Assembly (NCBI GenBank): GCA_020152595.1
Contig: JAIGNY010000122.1
Location: 76,001-140,000, forward strand
DNA length: 64,000 nucleotides
Origin: Chiridota heheva
Lineage: Eukaryota; Echinodermata; Holothuroidea; Apodida; Chiridotidae
Reading direction: 5' to 3'
Shown: piece by piece, positions 25,891 through 38,658 of the stretch
Layout: each line of letters starts with the position of its first letter
Numbering within the stretch: position 1 is the stretch's first letter
Notes under the pieces: generated by a model
The model's input: only the letters and a program-made list of their open reading frames with translations
What the model was told of the DNA's origin: nothing
Database searches by the model: none
Position numbers and translations under genes: made by a program

Positions 25891-26565
25891 AATTTGGAAT
25901 GAGTTATTAATTGTTAGAGCTTTGTTTTTGCTAGAAGCGATTTATTTTAATGTGGGTGTTAAATCTTGATAGAGATGACGTGAGGGAGTAGGCACATTTT
26001 AAATTCAGTAAATATGGGTTTATGAGCATTTGATTATCCCCGGGTTTCGGTTTCTTTTGGTTTACCCACAGGATATTTATTTTACCAGACGAGTGAGGTT
26101 GACGAGGCCATTTATAGACGGTTAGTTAGCCAGCCAGGACGTCGATACGGGACCTCTTGGCGGCAACGTACCGTTGGCAGTCTTAGCGGTGAATTCAATA
26201 GTGTGGGCGTGGCACCAAACATCACCCGTATTCAGGGATGTACGCCAAATCAGTTGAAACACACAAGCAGGCTATTGGGTAACCAAAATTACAGTTTACA
26301 GTTTATTGATTCCTCTATAACCTCACAGAGGCATAAGAGTACAAATTACAAAGACGTACTACATTATAAGAGAAAGAAAGGGAAAAAGTGGCGCCAGCCA
26401 CCAAAGTAAATAAGTAAAAAGGGAAAGATTTACATATTTACATGGAGTGGACGGAAGAATATGTAAAAATGTAAATATACATGGAATATACAAAACAGAT
26501 ATAAAAGTGGTGACATGAGATACATGTAACATTTTCGTTATCAAAATATAACCTTGGCAGCATCA
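25891..26565. other. Non-coding stretch beyond the satellite
   Basis: No gene recognised. The right part may be the 3' untranslated end of the minus-strand LINE that follows. Confidence 0.4.
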
Positions 26566-29045
26566 TTAAGATTTGTTATTTTCACACCTTTTCATGATGA
26601 TTTTGCAGAATGTGGCAAGATTTGTAAGGACAGTTGGTGATTTAGTTTGAAAAAGTTGTTGCATCTTGAGCATGATAGGTCTTTTTTGAAAATAGGGTTT
26701 AACTAGATCCTTTCTAACATCATTAAGGGATGGACATTGAAATAAATAATGGAATTCATCTCCAAGACTACTGCAAGGACATATGTTACAAATCCTTTTT
26801 ATCAAAGTTTTGGTTAAAAAAGCTACCAGTTACTACTGAGAGCTTATTATTGGTGCATCTAAACCTGCATAATGCTATTGCTTGGTTTCTAACTAGTTTA
26901 TGGAGATATGGCTCAAAGAAAAGGTCTTGTTTCATGACCCTATATGTTTTGCACATCGAATTCTGGTTAACTTCAGTTGACCATTCCTGCCTGTATATAT
27001 CATCAAGCCTTTGAAATAATGTATTTTTCAACCACTTTAAATTAATACATTATGGTGCATTATCAATCCAATCAGACTGAATAAAGGAGAGGTAAGACAT
27101 TCCAGCTTTATCAAGGGTACTTTTAATCTTGATGATCCATGGAGAATGGTATACATTACTATCATGCATTTCTTTAAAAGTCTGTAACACATACACGAAA
27201 TGTTATTCTCTTCGCAATTACTTATTTTAGCCCAAAATATAACCATTCTTAATTCAATAGTTTTTGCTAGCATCTGCCTACCTAATTCCCCATACAGTAC
27301 ACCATACAATTTGGAGTACTTCTTCTTAATTTGAGTATTTGTTTACAAAATTTTAAATGAAAAGTTTTAATTTGTGAGGTATCCTCAAAACCCCATATTT
27401 CACAACCGTATAAAAGAATTGGCAAGATTAAATGATCAAACAGATGAAAGTGCAGATCAACTGGGAGATAAAGATTTATGCTTTGGTTAAAAAAGAAAAC
27501 AAAGCATTTCTGGCTTGAGTTACCTGTTTGGCCTTTGCCTTTGAAAACTTATTATTGAAATTGAAAGTTGTACCAAGATAAATAAACTCATCAACAACAT
27601 CAACCTGGCATTCCCCAAAAGTAAAAACTGGCCTTTTTCTTACTTTTCCTTTATTAAAAATGGCATTTTTTGTTTTATCTACATTGACACTCAGACTGGT
27701 GCCAGGTATCACAGTACTGTTTTACAGCATCCAAAGCGAGTTGTAAATCTTATCGCTTTCAGCCAAGACAATAGTATCATCAGCATATAACAATGTAAAC
27801 AACCTCAAGTACACCTTTAAAGTCACTATTGCTTAGAAATTCTTGAAACTTGTTGAAAAGCATGTCAAGCCCATTATAGTGCTGTTTTATATAAGACTCA
27901 AAACCATTAAGATACATTGCTAATAGTATAGGTGACAAATTTTCACCCTGTCTTACACCTACATTGCAAAACAACATGTCAGACAGAAATCCATCTTTTC
28001 GCACACATGATTTTGCATTTTGGTACATATTTTTGATAACGTTGAGTATTTTCCCTTTAATATTACTAGATAAAAGCTAAGTTGACCATACTGACACTCT
28101 ATCTACAGTGTCGAAGGCTTTCCTGTAGTCAATAAAAGCACAGTACAGTCGTTTATTTTTCCACATGTAAAAATCAATGATTGCATGTAAGACAAATATA
28201 TGATCTAAAGTGAAGTGGTTTCTTTTAAATCCGGCTTGCTCATAACCAATAATACCATTTGTTTGAAGATAAGCATGAATACGTTCATTCAGAAGTGCTG
28301 TAAACAATTTTCCAACACAACGAAAGTGTAATTCGGTAATTGTCCACGGATAATTGTCTGGTTATCTCATCCGTTGAGCGTTTCGTGATAGCGTTTGTAC
28401 TATCATAACCGAATACGCAGGCGACGACCCCGTCATTGTAATTGTGTGTTTTATTGTCCATCTCATTTGTATATTGGTATTATAATGCCTGTAGTCCAAT
28501 TTGATGGAATCTTTTCTGTTTCCAACACAAGGTTCCAAAGCTTTACTAACAATATCAGCATTGTCGGGAAACAGTATTTGATAAATTCATTTGATATACT
28601 ATCAATACCAACTGTTTTAATGTTTTTAGGCAAATTAAGCTGGTGTTTAACTTCATCAACAGTAATAGGCCTATTCAGTGCATCATCAACATAACAATTA
28701 TCTGTATAATTAATATCAGGAGGAATAGCATTGTATACATCATTTACCTTTTTAAAGTGATCAGCAAAATCTTGAACTGATGGTTCACATAATGGACTAT
28801 TACTTTGACTTGCCTCGTTTAATATTTTCCAAAACTGTCTGGGTTTATCCACTTGACAATTTCTAATCTTTGCATGAAGATTTAAAAAATACTTTCGTCT
28901 TGCACTTTTAATGCATTTTCTATATTCCTTCAATGCAGCACTCATATTTGACTTACAATTTTCATCTTTATGTTTCTTGTAATTTTTCTTAGCATTTAAG
29001 TTAACATGTTCTGGAATCAGCACAGGATTGATCAAACCACATTTT
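26566..29045 (-). pseudogene. LINE reverse transcriptase ORF2, 5'-truncated and frameshifted
   Basis: Read on the minus strand from about 29045 down. Order of motifs: pre-RT helix region (ARRKYFLNLHAKIRN, then QFWKILNE), TVGIDSISNEFIKYC and IPSNWTTGIIIPIYK near 28465, then VGKLFTALLNERI, IDYRKAFDTVDR near 28110, GVRQGENLSPILLAMYLN, catalytic YADD (27776-27787), LSVNVDKTKNAIF, FIYLGTTF, ILLYGCEIWGFED (about 27385-27425), GELGRQMLAKTIELRM, ALCRFRCTNNKLSVVTG and a terminal CNICPC...DEFHYLFQC finger. One in-frame TAG (28077-28079), several frameshifts and a 106-bp insertion disable it. The endonuclease domain is absent. The layout fits RTE/CR1-like LINEs; the exact clade needs a tree. Confidence 0.9.
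28347..28452. other. 106-bp insertion with 8-bp flanking duplication
   Basis: ATTGTCCA occurs at 28339-28346 and 28453-28460. Removing the insert and one copy restores reading from the IIPIYK motif into DNYR...TL of the RT (with one remaining shift). No matching inverted ends; a GGTTAT/ATAACC pair lies inside. An 8-bp duplication is typical of hAT elements, but that class is not otherwise supported. Confidence 0.5.
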
Positions 29046-29874
29046 GTTGCTAACTTGAGATCACGTGAACATTAATTTTTCAAATATATGTGGAGGACTG
29101 AGGGCAGCACGGAACTAATTATTTGCCCCTTTAAAGCCTATGATGAAAGGGTCAAGTTCGGGGTCCTTTTTGTACCAGAATGTTATAAATTTGGGATCTT
29201 TTGTGATGTTTTCAAAAAGTACCAAATATCTCTCGGATGAGGAGGGTACTTTCAATAGGGGATCACTTGAGATTTTAGCCCTTTTTCCTAGGGCTGAAGT
29301 GAAGAGGTGTTATATACCCTGACCAAATCACTCAAGTTTTGGTGTGGGTCCATGGTAAAATATTTCCTCAAGAAACCTTTACTGAAACAAATCTCGACAA
29401 GTTTGGATATTCATAGTCAAGACCTATCCCTTCTCTACCACTCCTAAAATTGTCAAATTCTCAGCTCTCTCGAAAATATCTTTATTACCTTTTTCTCTGA
29501 AGGTTCTCATTTTTAGCTGGCGCAGTAATACCTTATAAGTTCTGTGCTACCTGAGGGTTATTTAACTGAACCAAGGAAGTTCTTTTTATGGAGTTCATGA
29601 CACAAAAGGTTTTCGGCATCTGGTAGGACATTTCACGTGGAGTTTAAGTGAGCTAAGGTTAAGTGAGGTCAAGGACCTCAGTGTGTATTATATACAGAGA
29701 TTATATTTTCCAAATTGTTTCTCCCTTCCTTATCTTTTCTTCTGTCTCATACTAACACACAGGGAATGCGGACAGGAGGAATAGAGGAGGAAGGGTAGTA
29801 GGGGGATTTAGTTCTCCCTTTTATTGCTGTGAACATGAAAATAATATGGCCTGAGAAGATTTAACTTTCACGGT
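29046..29874. other. Non-coding stretch
   Basis: No gene recognised. A G-rich segment near 29790 leads into the next sawtooth repeat. Confidence 0.4.
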
Positions 29875-30370
29875 TGTCAGGTAAAATTGGGAAATTATAA
29901 ACCTAAAATTGAAACAGTTGGCCAAATTGAAGGAACATTTGGTAAAATTATTTGAAAATTTGATCAAATATGTCAACAAATTTCCAGACAATTGACAAAA
30001 AGTTTCTCAAAATCGTCTAAAAATGAAAAAAAAATTCACAACTCAGTTTTCTTAAAATAAAAACTAAATTCCCGAAAATGTAAGATTGAAGGAAAATTTG
30101 GTAAAAATATTTGAAATTCTGATCAAATTTGTAAACAAATTTCTCGAAAATTGACCAAATTTCCTCATAATCGAAGAAAATTGCCTAATATTAAGGAAAT
30201 TTCTTTAAAATTGTCAAACAATTTACTAAAATTTTGAGGAAAGTTCTCGAAAATGAACGAAATTTCCCGAAAACAAACAATTCACCAAAATTTTAAGAAA
30301 AGTGCCCGAAAATGAAGAAAATATCTCAAAAATGGCCCAAAAATGATCGAAATTTACTGAAAAAGAAAGT
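29875..30370 (+). repeat. Sawtooth A-rich repeat (family copy 3)
   Basis: Begins with GTCAGGTAAAATTGGGAAAT and continues with CCGAAAATGAA / TTGACCAAATT words, matching 11330-11985 in the same orientation. Confidence 0.6.
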
Positions 30371-30599
30371 AAACATTCAATATTTACCTTCTTTTTCGGA
30401 ATGTTTACCTTCTTTTTCGTTAAAACAAAATGTAACGTGGCTGAAATTTGTCAATGAAATTAAAGCTTTATAAAAATCTCACAAATTTGAATAAAGTTAG
30501 AAAGGCAAACAGTGCAAAAGAAGCTTGTGAAGTAAACAAAGTGGTAAGAACAGGCAATTCAAGCGGTGAATATCCCACCACTAGTGGTGTAGAACAAGT

Positions 30600-31010
30600 C
30601 CCAAAGCAAAACAGAATCAGCCTAAGTCTATAAGTGTTATCTGTAATGAGACTTCAGAAAAACAAACTTCCGGGTTGAAAAAAAAAAAAAACCAAATAGG
30701 CATCAAGTTCAAGTACTGACAACAAAACAAACTCAGCCAAGGCTGTGAGTATTATCACCTGTAATGAGACTTCAGAAAAACAAAAACAAACAGCGGAGTT
30801 GAAAATGGATCAAACGAAAGGTAAACCATTTCGAGAAATAAAAACAAAAACAGAATTGCACTGACAACAAAACAAACTCGGCCAGAGGCTGTGAGTATTA
30901 TCACCTGTAATGAGACTTCAGAAAAACAAAAACAAACAGCGGAGTTGAAAATAGATCTGACGAAAGGAAAACCATTTCGAGAAATGAAAACCAAACAGAA
31001 TTGCAACTTG
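30600..31010 (+). repeat. About 145-bp tandem repeat, two full and one partial copy
   Basis: The full copies (30717-30861 and 30862-31005) share ATTATCACCTGTAATGAGAC, CAAACAGCGGAGTTGAAAAT and ACCATTTCGAGAAAT. A diverged partial copy precedes them from about 30600. It lies just upstream of the duplicated gene relic. No supported reading frame. Confidence 0.7.
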
Positions 31011-31093
31011 AATCAATCAAAAATCATTGATTGTAGCCCCAAAATGTGAAGAATAGAAAGAAAAAGAAAGATCCTGAACCATCCCCATTTGAA

Positions 31094-33764
31094 TCAATAT
31101 CCTTCATTTTGGTCCATTTGTTATTGTGTTCCAGTGCCAGAGAGATGGCATGTATCTTTCTTGCCAGGACATTTTTCATGTTTTAGATATGTCATCTCAT
31201 ATACGTTACAAAGGTTATAAACAAATCGACGAAAGATTGAAAAGGCAAAGTAAAGAAAACTGTTTTCTCTATGAAGGAAAACGTCGTAAATATATTAGGC
31301 TTTCAGCACTTCTCGCTCTCCTTGATGATAAAAGGGGGTGGTGGAAAGACAAGCACACTGACATTAGACATATATTGCAAAGAGTTCAGTGTATCAATGC
31401 CTCAAAATTACATGATCAGGATGCTGAAATGTCGCTCTCTGCTGAAATACCTGAAACAGCTCGCAAGGTTGAAGATGGACCCAGCACACAAAGTGCTGAT
31501 GCGTGCCCTCCTGGCACAGCTTCCAAGATCAATGACGAACCCAGGACACAAAGTGCTGACGTGAGCCCTACTGGCACAGCTTCCAAGATCAATGACGAAC
31601 CCAGGACACAAAGTGCTGACGTATGCCCTCTTGGCACAGCTTCCAAGATCAATGACGAGCCCAGCACACAAAGTGCTGATGTATGCCCTCCTGGCACAGC
31701 TTCCAAGATCAATGATAAACCCAGCACACTAAGTGCTGATGTATGCCCTCCTGGCACAGCTTCCAAGATCAATGATAAACCCAGTACGCAAAGTGCTGAT
31801 GTACGCCCTCCTGGCACAGCTTCCAAGATCAATGATAAACCCAGCACACAAAGTGCTGATGTATGCCCTCCTGGCACAGCTTCCAAGATCAATGATAAAC
31901 CCAGCACACAAAGTGCTGACGTATGCCCTCTTGGCACAGCTTCCAAGATCAATGATAAACCCAGCACACTGAAGTGCTGAGCTTCCAAGATCAATGACGA
32001 ACCCAGCACACTAAGTGCTGATGTATGCCCTCCTGGCACAGCTTCCAAGATCAATGATAAACCCAGTACGCAAAGTGCTGATGTATGCCCTCCTGGCACA
32101 GCTTCCAAGATCAATGACGAACCCAGCACACAAAGTGCTGATGATATGCACACTAAGTGCTGATGTACGCCCTCCTGGCACAGCTTCCAAGATCAATGAT
32201 AAACCCAGCACACAAAGTGCTGATGTATGCCCTCTTGGCACAGCTTCCAAGATCAATGACGAGCCCAGCACACAAAGTGCTGATGTATGCCCTCCTGGCA
32301 CAGCTTCCAAGATCAATGATAAACCCAGCACACTAAGTGCTGATGTATGCCCTCCTGGCACAGCTTCCAAGATCAATGACGAACCCAGCACACAAAGTGC
32401 TGATGTATGCCCTCTTGGCACAGCTTCCAAGATCAATGATAAACCCAGCACACAAAGTGCTGATGTATGCCCTCCTGGCACAGCTTCCAAGATCAATGAT
32501 AAACCCAGTACGCAAAGTGCTGACGTATGCCCTCTTGGCACAGCTTCCAAGATCAATGACGAACCCAGCACACAAAGTGCTGATGTATGCCCTCTTGGCA
32601 CAGCTTCCAAGATCAATGATAAACCCAGCACACAAAGTGCTGAAAAATGCATTTCTTGCTCTGAAGGGCCGCGTCAGGGGTCACCTGTCAAATATAAGCA
32701 TAAACACGCCAACAGACACTTTCAGTCATATCTAAATCATAACTCTCTTGGAGCAAAAGGACAATTGCACCAAGGAAAAGACGTCAACTTCTGAAAGAAA
32801 TGGTAGGGAATGTTGTGCAAGGTATTTGGAAAGGAAACAAAGCTAATTTTCTTAAAGATGTTGCATGGTTGGTAAAACCAAATTTGAAAACCAATGACTC
32901 TGATTGTAGCTTTTCAAAAGGGGATGTTGTCACTGTATTAAAGAATGTACCACCATCAAAGAAAAGGAAGCATGATAATCTTTTGCAAGAAATTTCTTCT
33001 GAAAATGTAAAAGTTCAATTGACCCCTGAAGACTTAATTAACATTGAAGAAAAATTCAGTGGTACACGACTAACTGAACAGTTCCGTACAAAAATGAAAG
33101 GCATTATGCCTTATCAGGCAATGGAACACAAAAGAAGGAAAGAGTATCTTGAAGAATTCAAAGCAGTTCTGCTTCCAAAAAGAACTTCAACGGGGTGGAA
33201 GGTCGACCCAGAAAGACTTCTCAAGGTTCTTCATTTCAAATATTACTGGATGACTGAAGGAAAACTTTGGTGAATATATGGTGATGGGAGGGAGATATGG
33301 GGAAGGAAGACAATGTTCATTTATTGCTGTAAGTCTTCTGAATAATGAGGCATTTCTTCATGGATACCTATATCAAACACCAAAGGAAATATATCCAATA
33401 AGTATGATGAGGCCGATTCTCGAGACAATCTCGAAGAGAATTGATAATATCCCAATTCATACTTAGATGTATTTTTTTCATCCAAAAAGATGGAAAACAA
33501 TTTTTTCTTTGTGACTGGGATGAAATGTGGCTTAAAGCTCTGCTTGATGGGAACAAAGAGTTCAATCCTACATCTAATTTGGGATGGAATATTTATTCAG
33601 AGACCCAAAAGAATCGAAGCAAAACACAGCTGCAAGTGGACTTCGAACAGACTTGACAATTCTTATTAACAGAAAGTGTCGTACTGCAATTTTTACATCT
33701 ATTCCTTCACACAATTATGTGTTTTGCCTTTTGCATGGTCTGGCCAGATCTGTTGAGAACTTTC
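31094..33764 (+). pseudogene. Tandem copy 1 of repeat-bearing multidomain gene (truncated)
   Basis: From about 31132 an N-terminal module reads FQCQRDGMYLSCQDIF, then HVLDMSSHIRYKGY and a Lys/Arg-rich GKRRKYIRLSALLALL segment. It runs into about 19 units of a 20-residue repeat (31480-32645), broken near 31970 and 32150. After a basic linker the frame changes to RKRRQLLKEMVGNVVQGIW and AWLVKPN. Further on come a TGA after KLW (33271-33273), GDGRE, LLNNEAFLHG, a frame change to DEADSRDNLEEN, WDEMWLKALLDG, and VFCLLHGLARSVENFL at the end. The copy then stops at the duplication joint, so the C-terminal half is missing. I recall similar uncharacterised invertebrate proteins but no family name. Function unknown; a multicopy element is possible. 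Confidence 0.7.
31480..32645 (+). repeat. 60-bp coding minisatellite, copy 1 (about 19 units)
   Basis: Each unit encodes STQSADVCPPGTASKINDKP or a close variant. Two damaged units (about 31965-31990, which loses the GTATGCCCTCC part, and about 32140-32165) change the frame. The unit lacks stops in most frames, so long antisense and out-of-frame ORFs appear without meaning. Confidence 0.95.
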
Positions 33765-36700
33765 TCAATATCCTTCATTTTGGTCCATTTGTTATTGTGT
33801 TCCAGTGCCAGAGAGATGGCATGTATCTTTCTTGCCAGGACATTTTTCATGTTTTAGATATGTCATCTCATATACGTTACAAAGGTTATAAACAAATCGA
33901 CGAAAGATTGAAAAGGCAAAGCGAAGAAAACTGTTTTCTCTATGAAGGAAAACGTCGTTAGTATATTAAGCTTTCAGCAGTTCTCGCTCTCCTTGATGAT
34001 AAAAGGGGGATGGTGGAAAGACAAGCACACTGACATTAGACATATATTGCAAAGAGTTCAGTGTATCATTGCCTCAAAATTATATGATCAGGATGCTCAA
34101 ATGTCGCTCTCTGCTGAAATACCTGAAACAGCTCGCAAGGTTGAAGATGGATCCAGCACACAAAGTGCTGACGTGAGCCCTACTGGCACAGCTTCCAAGA
34201 TCAATGACGAACCCAAGACACAAAGTGCTGATGTACGCCCTCCTGGCACAGCTTCCAAGATCAATGACGAGCCCAGCACACAAAGTGCTGATGTATGCCC
34301 TCTTGGCACAGCTTCCAAGATCAATGACGAACCCAAGACACAAAGTGCTGATGTACGCCCTCCTGGCACAGCTTCCAAGATCAATGATAAACCCAGTACG
34401 CAAAGTGCTGATGTACGCCCTCCTGGCACAGCTTCCAAGATCAATGATAAACCCAGCACACAAAGTGCTGATGTATGCCCTCCTGGCACAGCTTCCAAGA
34501 TCAATGATAAACCCAGCACACAAAGTGCTGATGTACGCCCTCCTGGCACAGCTTCCAAGATCAATGATAAACCCAGTACGCAAAGTGCTGACGTATGCCC
34601 TCTTGGCACAGCTTCCAAGATCAATGATAAACCCAGCACACAAAGTGCTGATGTACGCCCTCCTGGCACAGCTTCCAAGATCAATGATAAACCCAGTACG
34701 CAAAGTGCTGACGTATGCCCTCTTGGCACAGCTTCCAAGATCAATGATAAACCCAGCACACAAAGTGCTGATGTACGCCCTCCTGGCACAGCTTCCAAGA
34801 TCAATGATAAACCCAGTACGCAAAGTGCTGACGTATGCCCTCTTGGCACAGCTTCCAAGATCAATGACGAACCCAGCACACAAAGTGCTGATGTATGCCC
34901 TCTTGACACAGCTTCCAAGATCAATGATAAACCCAGTACGCAAAGTGCTGATGTATGCCCTCTTGGCACAGCTTCCAAGATCAATGATAAACCCAGCACA
35001 CAAAGTGCTGATGTACGCCCTCCTGGCACAGCTTCCAAGATCAATGATAAACCCAGTACGCAAAGTGCTGACGTATGCCCTCTTGGCACAGCTTCCAAGA
35101 TCAATGATAAACCCAGCACACAAAGTGCTGATGTACGCCCTCCTGGCACAGCTTCCAAGATCAATGATAAACCCAGTACGCAAAGTGCTGACGTATGCCC
35201 TCTTGGCACAGCTTCCAAGATCAATGACGAACCCAGCACACAAAGTGCTGATGTATGCCCTCTTGACACAGCTTCCAAGATCAATGATAAAGCCAGTACG
35301 CAAAGTGCTGATGTATGCCCTCCTGGCACAGCTTCCAAGATCAATGATAAACCCAGCACACAAAGTGCTGATGTACGCCCTCCTGGCACAGCTTCCAAGA
35401 TCAATGATAAACCCAGCACACAAAGTGCTGATGTATGCCCTCTTGACACAGCTTCCAAGATCAATGATAAAGCCAGTACGCAAAGTGCTGATGTATGCCC
35501 TCCTGGCACAGCTTCCAAGATCAATGATAAACCCAGCACACAAAGTGCTGATGTATGCCCTCCTGGCACAGCTTCCAAGATCAATGATAAACCCAGCACA
35601 CAAAGTGCTGACGTATGCCCTCTTGGCACAGCTTCCAAGATCAATGATAAACCCAGCACACAAAGTGCTGATGTATGCCCTCCTGGCACAGCTTCCAAGA
35701 TCAATGATAAACCCAGTACGCAAAGTGCTGACGTATGCCCTCTTGGCACAGCTTCCAAGATCAATGATAAACCCAGCACACAAAGTGCTGATGTATGCCC
35801 TCTTGACACAGCTTCCAAGATCAATGATAAAGCCAGCACACAAAGTGCTAAAAAATGCATTTCTTGCTCTGAAGGGCCGCGTCAGGGGTCACCTGTCAAA
35901 TATAAGCATAAACACGCCAACAGACATGTTCATTCATTTCTAAATCATAACTCTCTAGGAGCAAAAGGACAATTGCACCAAGGAAAAGACGTCAACTTCT
36001 GAAAGAAATGGTAGGGAATGTTGTGCAAGGTATTTGGAAAGGAAACAAAGCTAATTTTCTTAAAGATGTTGCATGGTTGGTAAAACCAAATTTGAAAATC
36101 AATGACTCTGATTGTAGCTTTTCAAAAGGGGATGTTGTCACTGTATTAAAGAATGTACCACCATCAAAGAAAAGGAAGCATGATAATCTTTTGCAAGAAA
36201 TTTCTACTGAAAATGTTAAAGTTCAATTGACCCCTGAAGACTTAATTAACATTGAAGAAAAATTCAGTGGTAAACGACTAACTGAACAGTTCCGTACAAA
36301 AATAAAAGGCATTATGCCTTATCAGGCAATGGAACACAAAAGAAGGAAAGAGTATCTTGAAGAATCCAAAGCAGTTCTGCTTCCAACAAGAACTTCAACG
36401 GGGTGGAAGGTCGACCCAGAAAGACTTCTTAAGGTTCTTCATTTCAAATATTACTGGATGACTGAAGGAAAACTTTGGTGAATATATGGTGATGGGAGGG
36501 AGATATGGGGAAGGAAGACAATGTTCATTTATTGCTGTAAGTCTTCTGAATAATGAAGCATTTCTTCATGGATACCTATATCAAACACCAAAGGAAATAT
36601 ATCCCATAAGTATGATGAGGCCGATTCTCGAGACAATCTCGAAGAGAATTGATAATATCCCAATTCATACTTAGATGTATTTTTTTCATCCAAAATGATG

Positions 36701-38658
36701 GAAAACAATTTTTTCTTTGTGACTGGGATGAAATGTGGCTTGAAGCTCTGCTTGATGGGAACAAAGAGTTCAATCCTACATCTAATTGGGATGGAATATT
36801 TATTCAGAGACCCAAAAGAATCGAAGCAAAACACAGCTGCAAGTGGACTTCGAACAGACTTGACAATTCTTATTAACAGAAAGTGTCGTACTGCAATTTT
36901 TCCATCTATTCCTTCACACAATGATGTGTTTTGCCTTTTGCATGGTCTGGCCAGATCTGTTGAGAACTTTCTCAAAAAAAGGCCCAACAAAGGGGGCTTG
37001 ATGAATTGGACTATGTAGAAGACAAATGGTCTCACCTGTGTGAGACAGGGACATTTTCAAATTCATTTTGACAATCGTGGTAGACCAGAGCCTGTCAAAC
37101 TAAATAAAGATAGTGCTTTGACAATAATTGCCCCACCCCCAGAAGGGAAGGAAAAGGAATACCCCCACACACTATCCCATGTAAGTAGCAACAGAGCTTT
37201 GTCAAGAAAACGTAAGTCACTGGTGGTCAAACAATTGGGTTTGAAGGAAAACTATACAGAAATGGAAATTGAAAGAGAGATCTGGAATTATTTCTATGAA
37301 ATGATTTTGTTACTTAAAAGTAACCCAGTTCCAGAGCTTCTCCCAGACAGAATTGAGGAATCTGTAGATCCTGATGATTATAAATGGGGGTACACTGATG
37401 ACCAAAAAGAGGACTACATCAAACATGCAGAGTCTTTTTACCAACTGTTTGTTTAGGTTTTCGTATCAAAATCTCACCCCATACATAATCAAATTTGTTG
37501 ATTATGGACCATTTCTTATGAAGAACTTACCCTTCTCCATGCTGCCATGGGGAGATATTAGTCCGAGGGAGGGGAACATATCAATTATTTCCATAATTGT
37601 TTTTACTATCAGCACACTACCAGACATGGGGGCTTGCAAAAGGTGGACCCGATTTTGTCTATATTCAGTAATTTGTGGAAAAACCTATCCTACTCTATCA
37701 CTGAAAGTGACAACAGCGATAAGGAATGCCAAATTGGTCAAGATTTCAAACTGTATGTTAATCAACACTTGTGTGCCAAAACAATTCAAAGATGGTGGCG
37801 AAAAACCATCTTCCAAAAACACCAAAAAGCAGCAACATGCATCCAAAGAATGTATAGAAAGTACAGAAGCTTGTTCTTAGACCAAACATGTTTAGGTAAA
37901 TCTTTGAGTGAACCTGCCTTGAAGCAAGAGCCAGTGAAACTAAAAAACCTGACATTTGAGAATTATCATTTTGTCCTTTGTGGTGCTATTCCTTTAAATC
38001 GAAGCCAAGAGTACAATCACGAGATATTGAAAACACTCATCTGCTCTCATAAAGAAAGAGTACGTGACACATTGCCCAGTTGTAAATATACATTTTCCTC
38101 TAAGAAATACACAGTCTTGACCAGTCACAAGATAACCGGACAGAAAAATGCATCACACTGTCACAGCAAATCAAACATGCTGTTAGAAATGACCACCAAG
38201 CATCCAAGTGTTATCTTTTGATTTTGTTTTAGACAGTAGTTATACTGGAACTCTTCTTGGTGAAAGTGATTACCAAATTGATTTGAATTTTTTTCCCCAT
38301 AAATGTACCCAAGTCTGGGAGCTTAAACCAAAAACATTTTTCTAAGAAAAAAACTATGACATCCATGGTAAGAGGGAAACGAAAGGTGAGATGGAAAGCT
38401 AAAAAGATAAGGATAGGAAATCCTGGCTTAAGATATGCGTGGCGAAGGTTTCGTGACGTTAAAAGTAAAAAGAAAATAACTTTTAAGGAAGGTCAGAATT
38501 TATTTGGTGAAATGCTAAAAGAGTGGCAAAATTTACCTTCTGCTGAAAAGAAAAAGAACATGCAGCTTGGAAAAGGGAAAGTGATGTCAAGATACAGTAC
38601 CTGGAAAAGAAATAGAACAGCATACCTGCCTACAAAAGATTCTTTAAAAACTAACTGA
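33765..38658 (+). pseudogene. Tandem copy 2 plus 3' half: BRCT-like, IQ and HMG-box-like parts
   Basis: 33765-36975 repeats copy 1 closely (six differences over 157 residues in one body segment). Copy 2 has its own stop (TAG, 33959-33961) and an extra A after GGGGG at about 34009-34013 in the N-module. It shares the DVNF stop, KLW stop and body frameshifts with copy 1. The unduplicated tail continues: RQGHFQIHFD and PVKLNKDSALTII (37040s), HAESFYQLF, YIIKFVDYGPFLMKNLPFSM, KVDPILSIF. Two IQ-like helices follow (IQRWWRKTIFQKHQKAA, CIQRMYRKYRS). Next is a BRCT-like stretch from FVLCGAIPL to YTGTLLGESDYQI (about 37968-38280). Last is an HMG-box-like end (38356-38658) with FRDVKSKKKITF and EWQNLPSAEKK. 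Domain calls rest on motif shape only. The frame breaks suggest a relic; a nuclear DNA-binding role is only inferred. Confidence 0.72.
34150..35850 (+). repeat. 60-bp coding minisatellite, copy 2 (about 28 units)
   Basis: Uninterrupted in frame. Units fall into types with VRPPG, VCPLG, VCPPG and VCPLD. RPPG and CPLG alternate through much of the array, giving a 120-bp dimer, and a longer block ending CPLG-CPLD recurs. About nine more units than copy 1. Confidence 0.95.

Noticed and set aside
28347-28452. Hammerhead-like words (GAAAC and GATGAG) in the 106-bp insert
   Set aside because: Order and spacing do not fit any hammerhead topology, and the CUGANGA core is mutated.
34080-35860. Two 587-codon antisense frames
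   Set aside because: They are produced by a stop-free 60-bp tandem unit; the plus strand continues into non-repetitive conserved sequence on both sides, the antisense does not.
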